NCBI GenBank assembly: GCA_023415835.1
Contig: JAEZJK010000110.1
Span: 1 to 63,105 of the forward strand
Length of the DNA stretch: 63,105 bases
From: Bacillota bacterium
GTDB taxonomy: Bacteria; Bacillota; UBA4882; UBA8346
Direction: 5' to 3'
Below are positions 52,429-60,883 of this stretch, in pieces. The position numbers and the translations under genes are program-made. Positions within the stretch are counted from its first letter, which is position 1, and each line of letters opens with the position of its first letter. The notes beneath the pieces were generated by a model. The model did no database searches. It was not told where the DNA came from and saw only the letters and a list, made by a program, of their open reading frames with translations.

Positions 52429-53796
52429 ATGAATCGAAAAATATTTTTCTTATTACTTCTGACTACCCTTATTAGTTGTTCCGGCGCGGGTAAAAAGACT
52501 TGGTCGGCTATTACTACACCTGAGGAGAACGGCGGGGATCAGCCATATTACTTATCGGGCGGTTTCGGAACCCAAGCCGAAGGCGGGCTTGACGGCCGGG
52601 TTATCAAAGTGACCAATCTAAACAAGACTGGCGCCGGATCGCTCAAGGCCGCGCTGGAGGCTTCCGGTCCCAGATTGGTTATCTTTGAAGTCGGCGGTGT
52701 AATCAATTTGGAACGGAGTAGTTTATCAATCAAAAACCCCAATATTACCATTGCCGGTCAGACAGCTCCTTCTCCGGGAATCACTATTATCCAAGGTGGT
52801 ATTAGCATCCAAACCTATAATGTGGTCATTCAGCACCTGGCAATCAGGCCTGGTGACGCTGGCCAACCGAAGGGAAGCGGTTGGGAACCGGATGGAATTA
52901 CTACCTCCGGCACGGTCAAACAACCGGTATATAACGTGGTTTTCGACCATGTCTCGGCTACTTGGGGGGTGGATGAAAACCTCTCAGTCTCGGGTCCCCG
53001 GGATCTGTTGCCTGATGGTAACCCCAACTTCACATCTCACGATGTAACCTTGTACAAATGCCTAATCGCCCAAGGCCTCTCCAACAGCTCTCATTCTAAA
53101 GGGGAACACTCCAAGGGTACCCTGATCCATGACTCGGTTTACAATGTCTCAATCATCGGTTGCCTTTATGCCCACAACAAAGATCGTAACCCCCGGTTCA
53201 AAGGGGGCAGCAAAGGCATTTTAGTAAACAGTGTCATCTACAATTACAGCAATTCGTGCGTCAATGGTGGAACCATGGGTAACGATAAGAAATTAACCCC
53301 GGCTGAAATTGCGGTGGTCGGAAATGTCTGTATCAGGGGGAATTCCAGCACCCAAGATTACTTCCTTACCAGTTCGGATGGGGCTAAAGCTTATCTCTCC
53401 GATAACCTGCTGCTTACCCGTACTTCAAAACAAGTACGGGAAGTAAACACCAATGTAATAACCAGATTGGATCAACCTCCGCTATGGCCTGCCGGACTCA
53501 TGGCCAAGCCGGCCAGTCAATCCTTGTACAATGTTTTAAGGACGGTAGGGGCCAGGGCTAAAGAGCGGGACCCGATCGATTCCCGGATTATTAAAGACGT
53601 AATCAATGGGACCGGTACTTTGATTGATAGTCAGGACAAGGTCGGAGGTTATCCTGACTATCCGGCGGTATACCGTAGTTTGGAGATCCCGGAAGGCAAG
53701 GAAGCGCGCCGTGCTTGGCTGGATGGGATAGCAGCCGCGCTTGACACCAATTTGGACTTGGATCTTTCTCCGCTCGATAAGTTGGTAACGCCATAA
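52429..53796 (+). CDS. Pectate-lyase-like (PL1-type) lipoprotein
   Basis: Secreted right-handed beta-helix protein, about 455 residues from ATG 52429 (GGGGAG eight bases upstream; the frame is open further to 52324). A lipoprotein signal ends LLTTLISC, so Cys about 17 would be lipidated. The mature part starts near GGFGTQAEGGLDGRVIKVT and shows the pectate-lyase pattern GAGSLKAALEASGPRLVIFE, IAGQTAPSPGITI, FDHVSATWGVDENLS (the WxxDE Ca/active-site segment) and the RNPRFKGG turn. Likely cleaves pectic polymers by beta-elimination, releasing fragments the nearby sugar importers could take up. An inverted repeat (53819-53853) follows. Confidence 0.87.
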   Translation: MNRKIFFLLLLTTLISCSGAGKKTWSAITTPEENGGDQPYYLSGGFGTQAEGGLDGRVIKVTNLNKTGAGSLKAALEASGPRLVIFEVGGVINLERSSLSIKNPNITIAGQTAPSPGITIIQGGISIQTYNVVIQHLAIRPGDAGQPKGSGWEPDGITTSGTVKQPVYNVVFDHVSATWGVDENLSVSGPRDLLPDGNPNFTSHDVTLYKCLIAQGLSNSSHSKGEHSKGTLIHDSVYNVSIIGCLYAHNKDRNPRFKGGSKGILVNSVIYNYSNSCVNGGTMGNDKKLTPAEIAVVGNVCIRGNSSTQDYFLTSSDGAKAYLSDNLLLTRTSKQVREVNTNVITRLDQPPLWPAGLMAKPASQSLYNVLRTVGARAKERDPIDSRIIKDVINGTGTLIDSQDKVGGYPDYPAVYRSLEIPEGKEARRAWLDGIAAALDTNLDLDLSPLDKLVTP

Positions 53797-53818
53797 TTAT
53801 ATAGCCTAAGATCATTCT

Positions 53819-53865
53819 AGCCAGGCGCTAGATACTCTTTCTCCCGCCTGGCTTCCCTTTCCCCT
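53819..53865 (+). terminator. Probable terminator after the pectate-lyase-like gene
   Basis: AGCCAGGCG pairs perfectly with CGCCTGGCT around a 17-base loop, followed by TCCCTTTCCCC. The U-tract is poor, so efficiency is uncertain. The rest of the 53797-54116 spacer holds only a CACAGAGACG-type spacer word near 53888. Confidence 0.6.
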
Positions 53866-54116
53866 TGCTTTGCAGCCTTATCTCCCCCACAGAGACGCTA
53901 AGACGCAGCGAAAATAATATATTAGGGCATTGAGCAAACGCCTTTCATTAGCGCTTACCACCCTACAATCAACTCGGAGTCCGTGGCTTGGCGGGAGATT
54001 AATATTTTCCCTCCCATAAACCTGTTAAAATAGTTTCTTTCTTCCTAATCGCAGTTTTTGATGATACCTAATATATTATTATGGTAAATCAAATTGTTTG
54101 TAAGGAGTTGAATCAA

Positions 54117-54386
54117 ATGGGAGGGTGCGGGACTCATTCCTATCGTAACATTAGCCAGGAAAAAATAAATATGGCCCTTGGAGCCTTGAGAAAATATAAC
54201 GCAACTATAACTGGAAATAATCCCTGGACTGTCGATACTGGTAACTTCGGGGTCAAAATATCGGCCAACTGGGATCCGAGTACTTTAACCTTGGATCTGA
54301 CCGTAACCGACTCGGACGGAACTATTCCTTGCTCCATGATCTGGAGCTATCTCGACCAGATAATCGCGAAATATAGTAGGGGTTAA
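54117..54386 (+). CDS. Small unknown protein (89 aa)
   Basis: Translation from ATG 54117 fits AAGGAG nine bases upstream; the frame is open to an earlier ATG at 54081. The product begins MGGCGTHSYRNISQEKIN, has a helical segment ALGALRKYNATITG, then beta-like segments (WTVDTGNFGVKIS, STLTLDLTVTDSD) and a C-terminal IPCSMIWSYLDQI. It has two cysteines and no signal peptide. The ribosome site and codon use look real. I do not recognise the family. It stands between the pectate-lyase-like gene and the flgM-like gene, with mobile repeat copy 4 about 150 bases downstream. Confidence 0.6.
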   Translation: MGGCGTHSYRNISQEKINMALGALRKYNATITGNNPWTVDTGNFGVKISANWDPSTLTLDLTVTDSDGTIPCSMIWSYLDQIIAKYSRG

Positions 54387-54534
54387 GGTCTTAATAACCA
54401 GTTTTAATAATTCCGGTTATGACATTTAGCTGCTGATCATTAATATAGCTACTAGTTTTAAGCGCCTCAAAATTTGGATTAAAAGAAAAAATTTTTTTAG
54501 GTATTAAAATCAGTTTTGTTGTCGATAATGATAT

Positions 54535-54652
54535 TAGGCGGTTTCATAATTCCTTTTTTCCGGCTTCGCATACAATATATTGATAGACTAAAATAAAACC
54601 TACACTATATATTGCATGCGAAGATAAATTTTTGTAATTATGAAACTCGCTC
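54535..54652 (-). repeat. 118-bp palindromic element, copy 4 (inverted)
   Basis: Reverse orientation of copies 1-3, almost identical in sequence. ATAT occurs at both flanks. It lies between the small unknown gene and the flgM-like gene. Confidence 0.85.
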
Positions 54653-55015
54653 ATATATATAAGCAATTGCTAATCTAGATCTTCTCCCTAAAGCCGGACA
54701 TGATCAAGTAATTAAGATATTCAATTCTTAACTTATCTCATCTGCAAATCCTATCCAGTATCGAGGTGATAACAAACGGCACCACCTGGAAAATAGGGCC
54801 GGAGCATTATTTACTTATTCCGAATAATTGTTATAATTAAAGATACACACCTCAAAACTTCGATATTAGTCCAATTCGGCAAGTAATTGTTTTAATGTCG
54901 AAACCAAAAGAATCTCAGTACAATATTATTACTTCAAATAGCGCGCAATCTGCGCAATCCGGTAAATCCCGATTAAAAACCTCCATTGAAATTAAGTAAT
55001 AAGAAGGTATTTCCG
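54653..55015. other. Gene-free stretch ahead of the flgM-like gene
   Basis: About 360 AT-rich bases. No frame with a ribosome binding site and no strong hairpin are seen. It probably contains the flgM-like promoter, but no clear box stands out. Confidence 0.4.
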
Positions 55016-55321
55016 ATGATTGTTTCCGAAGAACAAGTCCGTAATGTCTTAAAAATACAGCACGATTTGAAATCCGAAAATAGGCGCGCCTCAAAAGCCC
55101 CTGCCAAAGATAAGCTTCCCAAACTCTCCTCCCATGCCCAAGAGATGAACATCATCAAAGTGTCTCTTTCGGACGCCCCTGAGATCCGCATGGAAAGAGT
55201 AGCCGAGCTTAAGGATAATATCGCTCAAGGAAATTACCAGCCCACCGGTACCCGAATCGCTTCAAAAATGGTCAACCGCAGCCTGGTCGATAGCGCTTTA
55301 GTCCAGGCCAATTTAAAGTAG
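55016..55321 (+). CDS. flgM: FlgM-like anti-sigma-28 factor
   Basis: A 101-residue protein starting MIVSEEQVRNVLKI (ATG 55016, AGAAGG eight bases upstream), with a disordered, charged middle. The C-terminal half fits the FlgM core: APEIRMERVAELKDNIAQG, then YQPTGTRIASKMVNRSLVD. FlgM holds the flagellar sigma factor inactive until the hook is complete. Here it is an orphan: no flagellar gene is adjacent. It may be the true FlgM at a separate locus or a second copy. The terminator at 55355 shows it is a single-gene unit. Confidence 0.8.
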   Translation: MIVSEEQVRNVLKIQHDLKSENRRASKAPAKDKLPKLSSHAQEMNIIKVSLSDAPEIRMERVAELKDNIAQGNYQPTGTRIASKMVNRSLVDSALVQANLK

Positions 55322-55354
55322 TTTGGATTAAAAATTTTAACTTCAAACAAAAGC

Positions 55355-55390
55355 AAAACGGCCGCTGTAATGTGTGAGCCGTTTTCTTGT
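55355..55390 (+). terminator. Rho-independent terminator after flgM
   Basis: AAAACGGC pairs with GCCGTTTT around a 15-base loop, followed by CTTGTT. It is also placed to act on the opposite strand after the sigma-54 activator gene. Confidence 0.75.
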
Positions 55391-55480
55391 TAATAAGATG
55401 CTTTTTAATCGGCAACCCCATGTTATCATAGGAAACACCGGCCTGTCCTACAATCACCCCTACCAACTGCTACCTTATTA

Positions 55481-57457
55481 TTACTCTCCTTTGGAGTAAC
55501 CGGATCTAATACGGTATTGTTTGATCTTCCGCCACAAGGTCGTCCGGCTGATTCCTAAATCTTCCGCAACTTTGCTTTTGTTTCCGTCATAGCGGCGTAG
55601 TAACTCGACGATTTTGGCCGGATAGTCAACTCCGCTGCTAGCCTGATTTGGATCTGAAATTGCCGCGATTGCCCCGCCTCCGGTTGGCGGGGACGAATTA
55701 GCTTCATTCGAGTGACGGATCGGGAGCAGTTCATTTTCAAGCTGGCGTTTGACTAATTCAACATCGAGTTCATTTTGGTTAGCCAAGGCCACCAGCCGTT
55801 CACAGAAACTTTTCAAGTGCCGGACATTGCCATACCAAGGATACTCCTTCACCTGGGCGATGGCTGCCTCGGTCAAGGTCACATATTTATAAAATTTCTT
55901 ATTATACTCCCCGATAAAATATTGCATTAAATATTCGATATCACTCTGGCGGGCCCGCAATGGGGGGATATTCAAGGTCAACACATTTAACCGGTAATAG
56001 AGATCCTCCCGGAATTTCTTCTCTTCCACCAGTTTAATAAGGTTTTTATTGGTGGCGGCAATAATCCTTACATCGACCGGAATGACCCGATCATCGCCGA
56101 TCCGGCGGATCTGCTTTTCCTGGATTACCCGGAGCAAGATAACCTGTCCGTAAATATCCATCTCCGATATTTCATCCAAAAAAATCGTCCCGCGATGCGC
56201 AATTTCAAATAAACCACGTTTACCACCCTTTTTAGCCCCGGTAAACGCCCCTTCGGAATAACCGAACAATTCGCTTTCGATCAAGTTCGACGGTATAGCG
56301 CCGCAGTTAACCGCTACAAACGGTCCCTGACTCCGTAAACTGGCATTATGAATACTCTGGGCAAACAGTTCCTTGCCAGTCCCCGTCTCACCTAGTACCA
56401 AAACAATCGAATCAAGTTTGGCAAAACTTTCCCCAATCCGTTTAGTCTCTTTGAGAGCGGCAGATTTTCCTTTAATATCACCAAAAGAATACTCGGCAAT
56501 ATTTCCTTTATGATAGAGCTCCTCCCTGATCTTGGCCTCTACATTCTGGATCCGGTCGATTTCTTGAAAGGATAAAATCGAAGCCATCACTTTCCCGCCT
56601 ACGATGATCGGCGAAAAATTCAATACCACCGAAGCCTGATTGGTCTTGACTATCTTGGCCAGCACCTGTTTACCTTCAACAAATACGGAATTCAAGTCCT
56701 GTTCGTCCAGAATGTTTACGATTGTTTGAAGCTTCGAGCCGATAGCCTTGGCGGCGCTTACATTTAAAAACAGCTCCGCTGCAGCATTAAAAACCGTGAT
56801 GATACCTTGATCATCCGTACCGATAATCACTTCAAAGGCAGAGTCCAGAATAGTTTTTAACTCTTCCGCCTTTTTCTGCTCCAATGTCCTGGCATATTTA
56901 ATTTCTTCAGCTATCCGAAACGCCGCCAGCAACGAATCCTTGCTAGCCCCAAGGGTGACTGAAGGCAAACCGTTCCGGTCCGCATATTTGCCAGTCAGAA
57001 CTCCGCCAATCACTACATCAATTCCATCCGCTTTGGCCTGAATAACCTTATTCTCAATATCTTTGGCGGATCGCACCAGATAGATCCGGAGATCAACTTT
57101 TAGAATCCCTGAAAACATCCGGATGTTCCGCACCATATTCTCAAAACCGATATACCCAATCACCGGAGCCGCTTTCCCGGAAATTTCAGCCGCCCGGTTG
57201 ATTGCGTCGACCAGCTCCTTGCCGGTAATGGTTACTTCAACAACCGGGATCCCAATGTCAGCATTTTTAATCAAAGCAGCTGTGCCGCCCCGGGAAATAA
57301 TAACATCAACTGCCTCTTTATTTAAAGAACGGGCCATTTCGACCCCAAAGTCCATAAACCCGGTCCGGATATCGATTGTTTCACTAATATCAGGCACAAT
57401 TTCATATGCGAGCTTGGCCATTTCCTCACCGGGAGCGATAAAGACAATCTTTGACAA
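55481..57457 (-). CDS. PrpR_N-type sigma-54-dependent activator
   Basis: Enhancer-binding protein of 658 residues. Domains in order: PrpR_N sensor (about 5-185), PAS (about 200-305), AAA+ sigma-54 interaction domain with Walker A GETGTGKE (356-363) and the sigma-54-contacting loop GAFTGA (403-408), and a Fis-type helix-turn-helix at the end (NKSKVAEDLGISRTTLWRKI). It should activate sigma-54 promoters on binding a small ligand. In PrpR the N-domain senses 2-methylcitrate; the ligand here is unknown. TTG start. The gene follows the DUF362 gene by 16 bases. The divergent sugar-transport operon carries a matching -24/-12 promoter and is the best target candidate. Confidence 0.93.
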   Translation of the reverse strand: MSKIVFIAPGEEMAKLAYEIVPDISETIDIRTGFMDFGVEMARSLNKEAVDVIISRGGTAALIKNADIGIPVVEVTITGKELVDAINRAAEISGKAAPVIGYIGFENMVRNIRMFSGILKVDLRIYLVRSAKDIENKVIQAKADGIDVVIGGVLTGKYADRNGLPSVTLGASKDSLLAAFRIAEEIKYARTLEQKKAEELKTILDSAFEVIIGTDDQGIITVFNAAAELFLNVSAAKAIGSKLQTIVNILDEQDLNSVFVEGKQVLAKIVKTNQASVVLNFSPIIVGGKVMASILSFQEIDRIQNVEAKIREELYHKGNIAEYSFGDIKGKSAALKETKRIGESFAKLDSIVLVLGETGTGKELFAQSIHNASLRSQGPFVAVNCGAIPSNLIESELFGYSEGAFTGAKKGGKRGLFEIAHRGTIFLDEISEMDIYGQVILLRVIQEKQIRRIGDDRVIPVDVRIIAATNKNLIKLVEEKKFREDLYYRLNVLTLNIPPLRARQSDIEYLMQYFIGEYNKKFYKYVTLTEAAIAQVKEYPWYGNVRHLKSFCERLVALANQNELDVELVKRQLENELLPIRHSNEANSSPPTGGGAIAAISDPNQASSGVDYPAKIVELLRRYDGNKSKVAEDLGISRTTLWRKIKQYRIRSGYSKGE

Positions 57458-57473
57458 AGCGGCTTTTCCCCTT

Positions 57474-58553
57474 TCAACCTAAAAAGTCGATAATATCCTT
57501 GGCCTTCGGCGGGCACCCGTCAAGATGAAGAGTACAATTACGGGTACAGGAGCCGACGCCTATTCCAGGAACCACTTGATTGCGGTACCCCTGACCGATA
57601 CATATCTTCTCCCTTAACTCATTGAGCCGTCCCCTTTCCTTCAACCGTCCCAGGGCATGGACCAAACTTCCGTAACATGCCGAACAAGCATCCCGATCAT
57701 CGATATACCGTGTCAGTTCTTGCACTTTCCTGGTCCTGGGTAAAGGCTTGCAATATTGATCCCGGTTGAGTTCGATTACAGTGTCAAAATGGCGTTGGAG
57801 CCGGCCTACACCAAGTTGTTGAGCCAGGCCGATATAGGGTATCTCCCCGGGATCAAACCCTAACAGTTGAGCCGCATAGCTATCGATCAGCACCGGATCA
57901 ACACCTGAGATTACCCGATTCATCTGCACCGGATTACCGCCTTCTTCGAAATCCAAGTCTCCCATCATGCCATCGACAATAATCAGATGTTGTTTGAGAA
58001 GCTTATTTAAATAGGCGATCGGCTGATGTAATCCCATCGTGTGAAATTTCCGTTTTTCCGAGTCGGGGATGCAACCTTTCAGGTTCTTCAACGCGCAGGT
58101 GATACCGGTCTGGCAATGTCCCTTCAATACCGGCATATTAATAAGATAGTCAACTTCCATCGCTTGATCGCAGACATTAAGGCGGAAACCTCCGGCATCA
58201 TACTCCCTAAAGCTGTCTTTTTGGAGATCGGCCAATTGGACGCCGTACCTTTGGGCAAGCTCTTGGTATCCGCAGATTCGAAATGCCTCTGAGGTGCGGT
58301 CTCCCACCCAGGAACCTTCCAAGATCACCATCCGGTTATATCCTTTCGACTGAAAGTGTTCGATCACACCCGCCACTAATTCCGGCGAGGTAGTCGCTCC
58401 GGAGGTATGGGGCTTAGCCACGACCAGATTGGGCTTAATGCCTATCAGGGCTTGTTTGTCCAATCCTTGTTCAGGACGGGCTTGGTCGAGGAGAGTTTTT
58501 ACCATGTCCCGCGGTCTATCCCCATAAATTACTATGATTTCATCCTGTTTCAT
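57474..58553 (-). CDS. DUF362 family protein
   Basis: A 359-residue cytoplasmic protein with the DUF362 pattern: IGIKPNLVVAKPHTSGATT near the start, MVILEGSWVG, NMPVLKGHCQTGITCALKN and the aspartate-rich IIVDGMMGDLDFEEGGNPV. The C-terminal third carries clustered cysteines (DACSACYG; GSCTRNCTLHLDGCPP) that could hold an iron-sulfur cluster. The biochemical role of DUF362 is not established. Likely cotranscribed with the downstream PrpR_N activator; it could produce or respond to the signal that the activator senses. Confidence 0.85.
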   Translation of the reverse strand: MKQDEIIVIYGDRPRDMVKTLLDQARPEQGLDKQALIGIKPNLVVAKPHTSGATTSPELVAGVIEHFQSKGYNRMVILEGSWVGDRTSEAFRICGYQELAQRYGVQLADLQKDSFREYDAGGFRLNVCDQAMEVDYLINMPVLKGHCQTGITCALKNLKGCIPDSEKRKFHTMGLHQPIAYLNKLLKQHLIIVDGMMGDLDFEEGGNPVQMNRVISGVDPVLIDSYAAQLLGFDPGEIPYIGLAQQLGVGRLQRHFDTVIELNRDQYCKPLPRTRKVQELTRYIDDRDACSACYGSLVHALGRLKERGRLNELREKICIGQGYRNQVVPGIGVGSCTRNCTLHLDGCPPKAKDIIDFLG

Positions 58554-58937
58554 TTTGATCGCCTCGGTAAATTCAAAAATAAATAAACCGTTCGCCCGGT
58601 TGAAAGATATGTTATTACATTCCAGTTATCGCTTTAGATATTTATATAATCGGCTAAATATCCCGGATTTCCAGTATTAAAACCGAACATTCCCTAATTA
58701 TCCTCAAATATCAGGCAAAATAAGCTGATGATCCCGGCCATAGGCATTGTTCATTCAATTCTGATTCTTTAAGGAACCTCACCATACCGCCGGCTTTATA
58801 TTTTTATAGGCACTACCTGATGATTGAGCTATTTCGGCAACGGATCGCCCAATCCTGCCAAACCCAATAATCTCCATAGTTAATATCACAGTCATAAATA
58901 TAGGCAAAAAACATGCCAACTTTTTGTTTTTTTAGAT
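58554..58937. other. Gene-free stretch upstream of the DUF362 gene
   Basis: About 380 AT-rich bases. It should contain the promoter of the DUF362-activator unit. I looked for a -24/-12 element on the minus strand and did not find one. No gene or strong hairpin is seen. Confidence 0.4.
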
Positions 58938-59055
58938 GAGCGAGTTTCATAAATCCTAGATTTATCATTTCGATACAATATATTGATAGGCCAATCTGGG
59001 CTGAACATCATATATTGTATCAAAATCTTACTAAATGTATTTATGAAACCGCCTA
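58938..59055 (+). repeat. 118-bp palindromic element, copy 5 (diverged interior)
   Basis: The ends match the other copies (GAGCGAGTTTCATAA and TTATGAAACCGCCTA) and the length is the same, but the interior differs. The inner hairpin is now TCGATACAATATATTGAT / ATATATTGTATCAA. Conservation of ends and length with a different core suggests a distinct subfamily moved by the same machinery. Confidence 0.75.
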
Positions 59056-59228
59056 AGTTTCCAATTTTTAAATCAAGGAAGATCTGAAAATATGGAGTAT
59101 GGCTTAATGGATCCAAAGCCTAATGACCCTGATAAAATCATTGATTTTCAATCCTAAAAATCTTTTAACCCTTTGACGGCCAACTCCGGTACGTCTTCAA
59201 ATTTACCCGATCCAAACCGGAACCTTCG

Positions 59229-59293
59229 AAACAATTGTTTATTATGATTCAACAAATGTTATAAATGAAACATTCGTTAAATTGTGAAACATT
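59229..59293. promoter_or_regulatory. Candidate upstream activator sites
   Basis: Ahead of the sigma-54 promoter lie a perfect 12-bp palindrome AAACAATTGTTT (59229-59240) and two direct copies of RTGAAACATT (59265-59274 and 59284-59293). They sit about 70-135 bases upstream of the start site, normal for enhancer sites. Binding by the PrpR_N activator is inferred. Confidence 0.45.
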
Positions 59294-59335
59294 AATCAAC
59301 CGGTTGAAATTGCGCTTCTGTTCCCGTTTTATAAG

Positions 59336-59352
59336 TTGGCATGCTTTTTGCT
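59336..59352 (+). promoter_or_regulatory. Sigma-54 (-24/-12) promoter
   Basis: TTGGCATGCTTTTTGCT matches the sigma-54 consensus TGGCACG-N4-TTGCW with the required ten bases between GG and GC; only the C at position 5 of the -24 box differs. The start site would be about 59363, 65 bases before the binding-protein ATG. A gene for a sigma-54 activator lies close by and divergent. Confidence 0.75.
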
Positions 59353-59427
59353 TTAATATCTTATAAGGGACCGATGAGTTCCGCATTTCGGTTCTTGGGG
59401 CAAAGTTTAAAATAAGGAGGAGAAAGA

Positions 59428-60729
59428 ATGTTTAAAAGAAGGTTGATTCTGATTTTGCTGGTATGTACCCTAGCAGTCACCTTGGTATCGATCTGTACCG
59501 GGGCTCCCGAAAAAACCGCGCAAATCCGGTTTTCTTGGTGGGGAAATGAACTGCGTCATCAGGCCACCATTGATGTTATTAATCTGTACATGAAAAAGAA
59601 CCCTAATGTTAAAATCGAGGCTGAATATCGCGGCAAGTCCGACCAAGCCAAAATTGCCACCCAGCTTGCCAGCGGGACTATCGCCGACGTTGTCCAGTTA
59701 AACCCGCCTTGGATGGTGGATATGACGGCCAATGGCGATTTCTTTGTGGATTACAAAAGCAAAAAAAAGCTAATCGATCTGTCCGGTTTTGATCAGGACT
59801 TTTTAAAGAGTTATGGGGTTTATAATGGTAAACTCATCGGTTTGCCCACCGGAGTCAACGCCAGGGCTACCATGATCAACGAGACAGTCGCTAAAGAATT
59901 CAATATTCCTACCGGCCTTAACCTCAAATGGACTTGGGACGATTTGTACAACATCGGAAAAACCGTAAACCAAAAGAACAGCAACAAATATTTCCTCAAC
60001 TCCGACAGCCGTACCTTAGGCACTTTTGTCTTAAGGCCATATATCAAACAGAAAACCGGTAAACAATTTATCAAGGATGATTATACTCTCGGCTTTACCA
60101 GAGATCAGTTGGTAGAAGCCCTCAACTACATCGCCAAACTTTACCAAGGAAAGATCTTACAACCCGCGGCAGAGGCCAATGTATTCTTGGATGTTACTAG
60201 CACCAATCCCAAATGGATTAATGGCGATCTAGTTGCCGAATTTATGTGGACTTCACAATTCGAAGGCGCAAGCAGGGACACTAAGGGGACTATGGGAGCC
60301 TTCATTATGCCGATGGATCCTAAGAGTAAGGATACGGGTATGATCGTGCAGCCTTCCCAGTTAATCGCCGTGTCGAAAAAGAGCAAGTATATTGATGAAT
60401 CAGTCAAGTTTGTTGACTTCTTCTTTAATGATATTGAAGCCGGGAAAATTCTCAGGGACGTTCGTTCGATACCGCCGGTTGCTAAAGTAAGAAACGCCTG
60501 TAGCGAAGCAGGCCTCCTCAACAAACTGGTTGTTGAAGGGGTTAATTATGGCCTTAAACATCCGGGCATGGCCGATAACGGCCCATCGACCAATGTGGAG
60601 ATTGAAAAAATCATTACCGATGCCATCGAAAAGATCGGTTATGGCGTGTCGGCAGATAAAGTCGGCGATGAGGCCATCAAACTTTTAAATAATCAATTAA
60701 AATCCCTTAAGAATAACAGAAGTAAATAG
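59428..60729 (+). CDS. Extracellular sugar-binding protein of the second ABC importer
   Basis: A 433-residue family 1 solute-binding protein. The signal peptide contains cysteines in LLVCTL and VSICTG, so lipidation is possible but neither site is an ideal lipobox. The mature protein begins near QIRFSWWGNELRHQATIDVI, the usual opening fold, and includes DVVQLNPPWMVDMTANGDFF. A strong AAGGAGG precedes the ATG. First gene of a plus-strand operon with two permeases and a further gene leaving the window. The nearby pectate-lyase-like protein suggests a pectin- or rhamnogalacturonan-derived oligosaccharide as ligand; this is inference. Confidence 0.92.
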   Translation: MFKRRLILILLVCTLAVTLVSICTGAPEKTAQIRFSWWGNELRHQATIDVINLYMKKNPNVKIEAEYRGKSDQAKIATQLASGTIADVVQLNPPWMVDMTANGDFFVDYKSKKKLIDLSGFDQDFLKSYGVYNGKLIGLPTGVNARATMINETVAKEFNIPTGLNLKWTWDDLYNIGKTVNQKNSNKYFLNSDSRTLGTFVLRPYIKQKTGKQFIKDDYTLGFTRDQLVEALNYIAKLYQGKILQPAAEANVFLDVTSTNPKWINGDLVAEFMWTSQFEGASRDTKGTMGAFIMPMDPKSKDTGMIVQPSQLIAVSKKSKYIDESVKFVDFFFNDIEAGKILRDVRSIPPVAKVRNACSEAGLLNKLVVEGVNYGLKHPGMADNGPSTNVEIEKIITDAIEKIGYGVSADKVGDEAIKLLNNQLKSLKNNRSK

Positions 60730-60883
60730 TATCAAGTTTTAAGAGTATTGTTCACCAGGCTCTGTCTTCGGATAAATGTTCGATCCAAACACTTGTTGAA
60801 TCTTGTGGAAAGATTGACAATTCTCTATGACAGGGCCCTTAGATTATCCGATTTCACGAAATACAATGACTGTGAGGTAGGTT

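Noticed and set aside
58554..58937. Sigma-54 promoter for the DUF362 unit
   Set aside because: I looked for GG-N10-GC on the minus strand and found no acceptable match.
58892..59116. 74-codon minus-strand frame
   Set aside because: It spans mobile repeat copy 5 and has no ribosome site.
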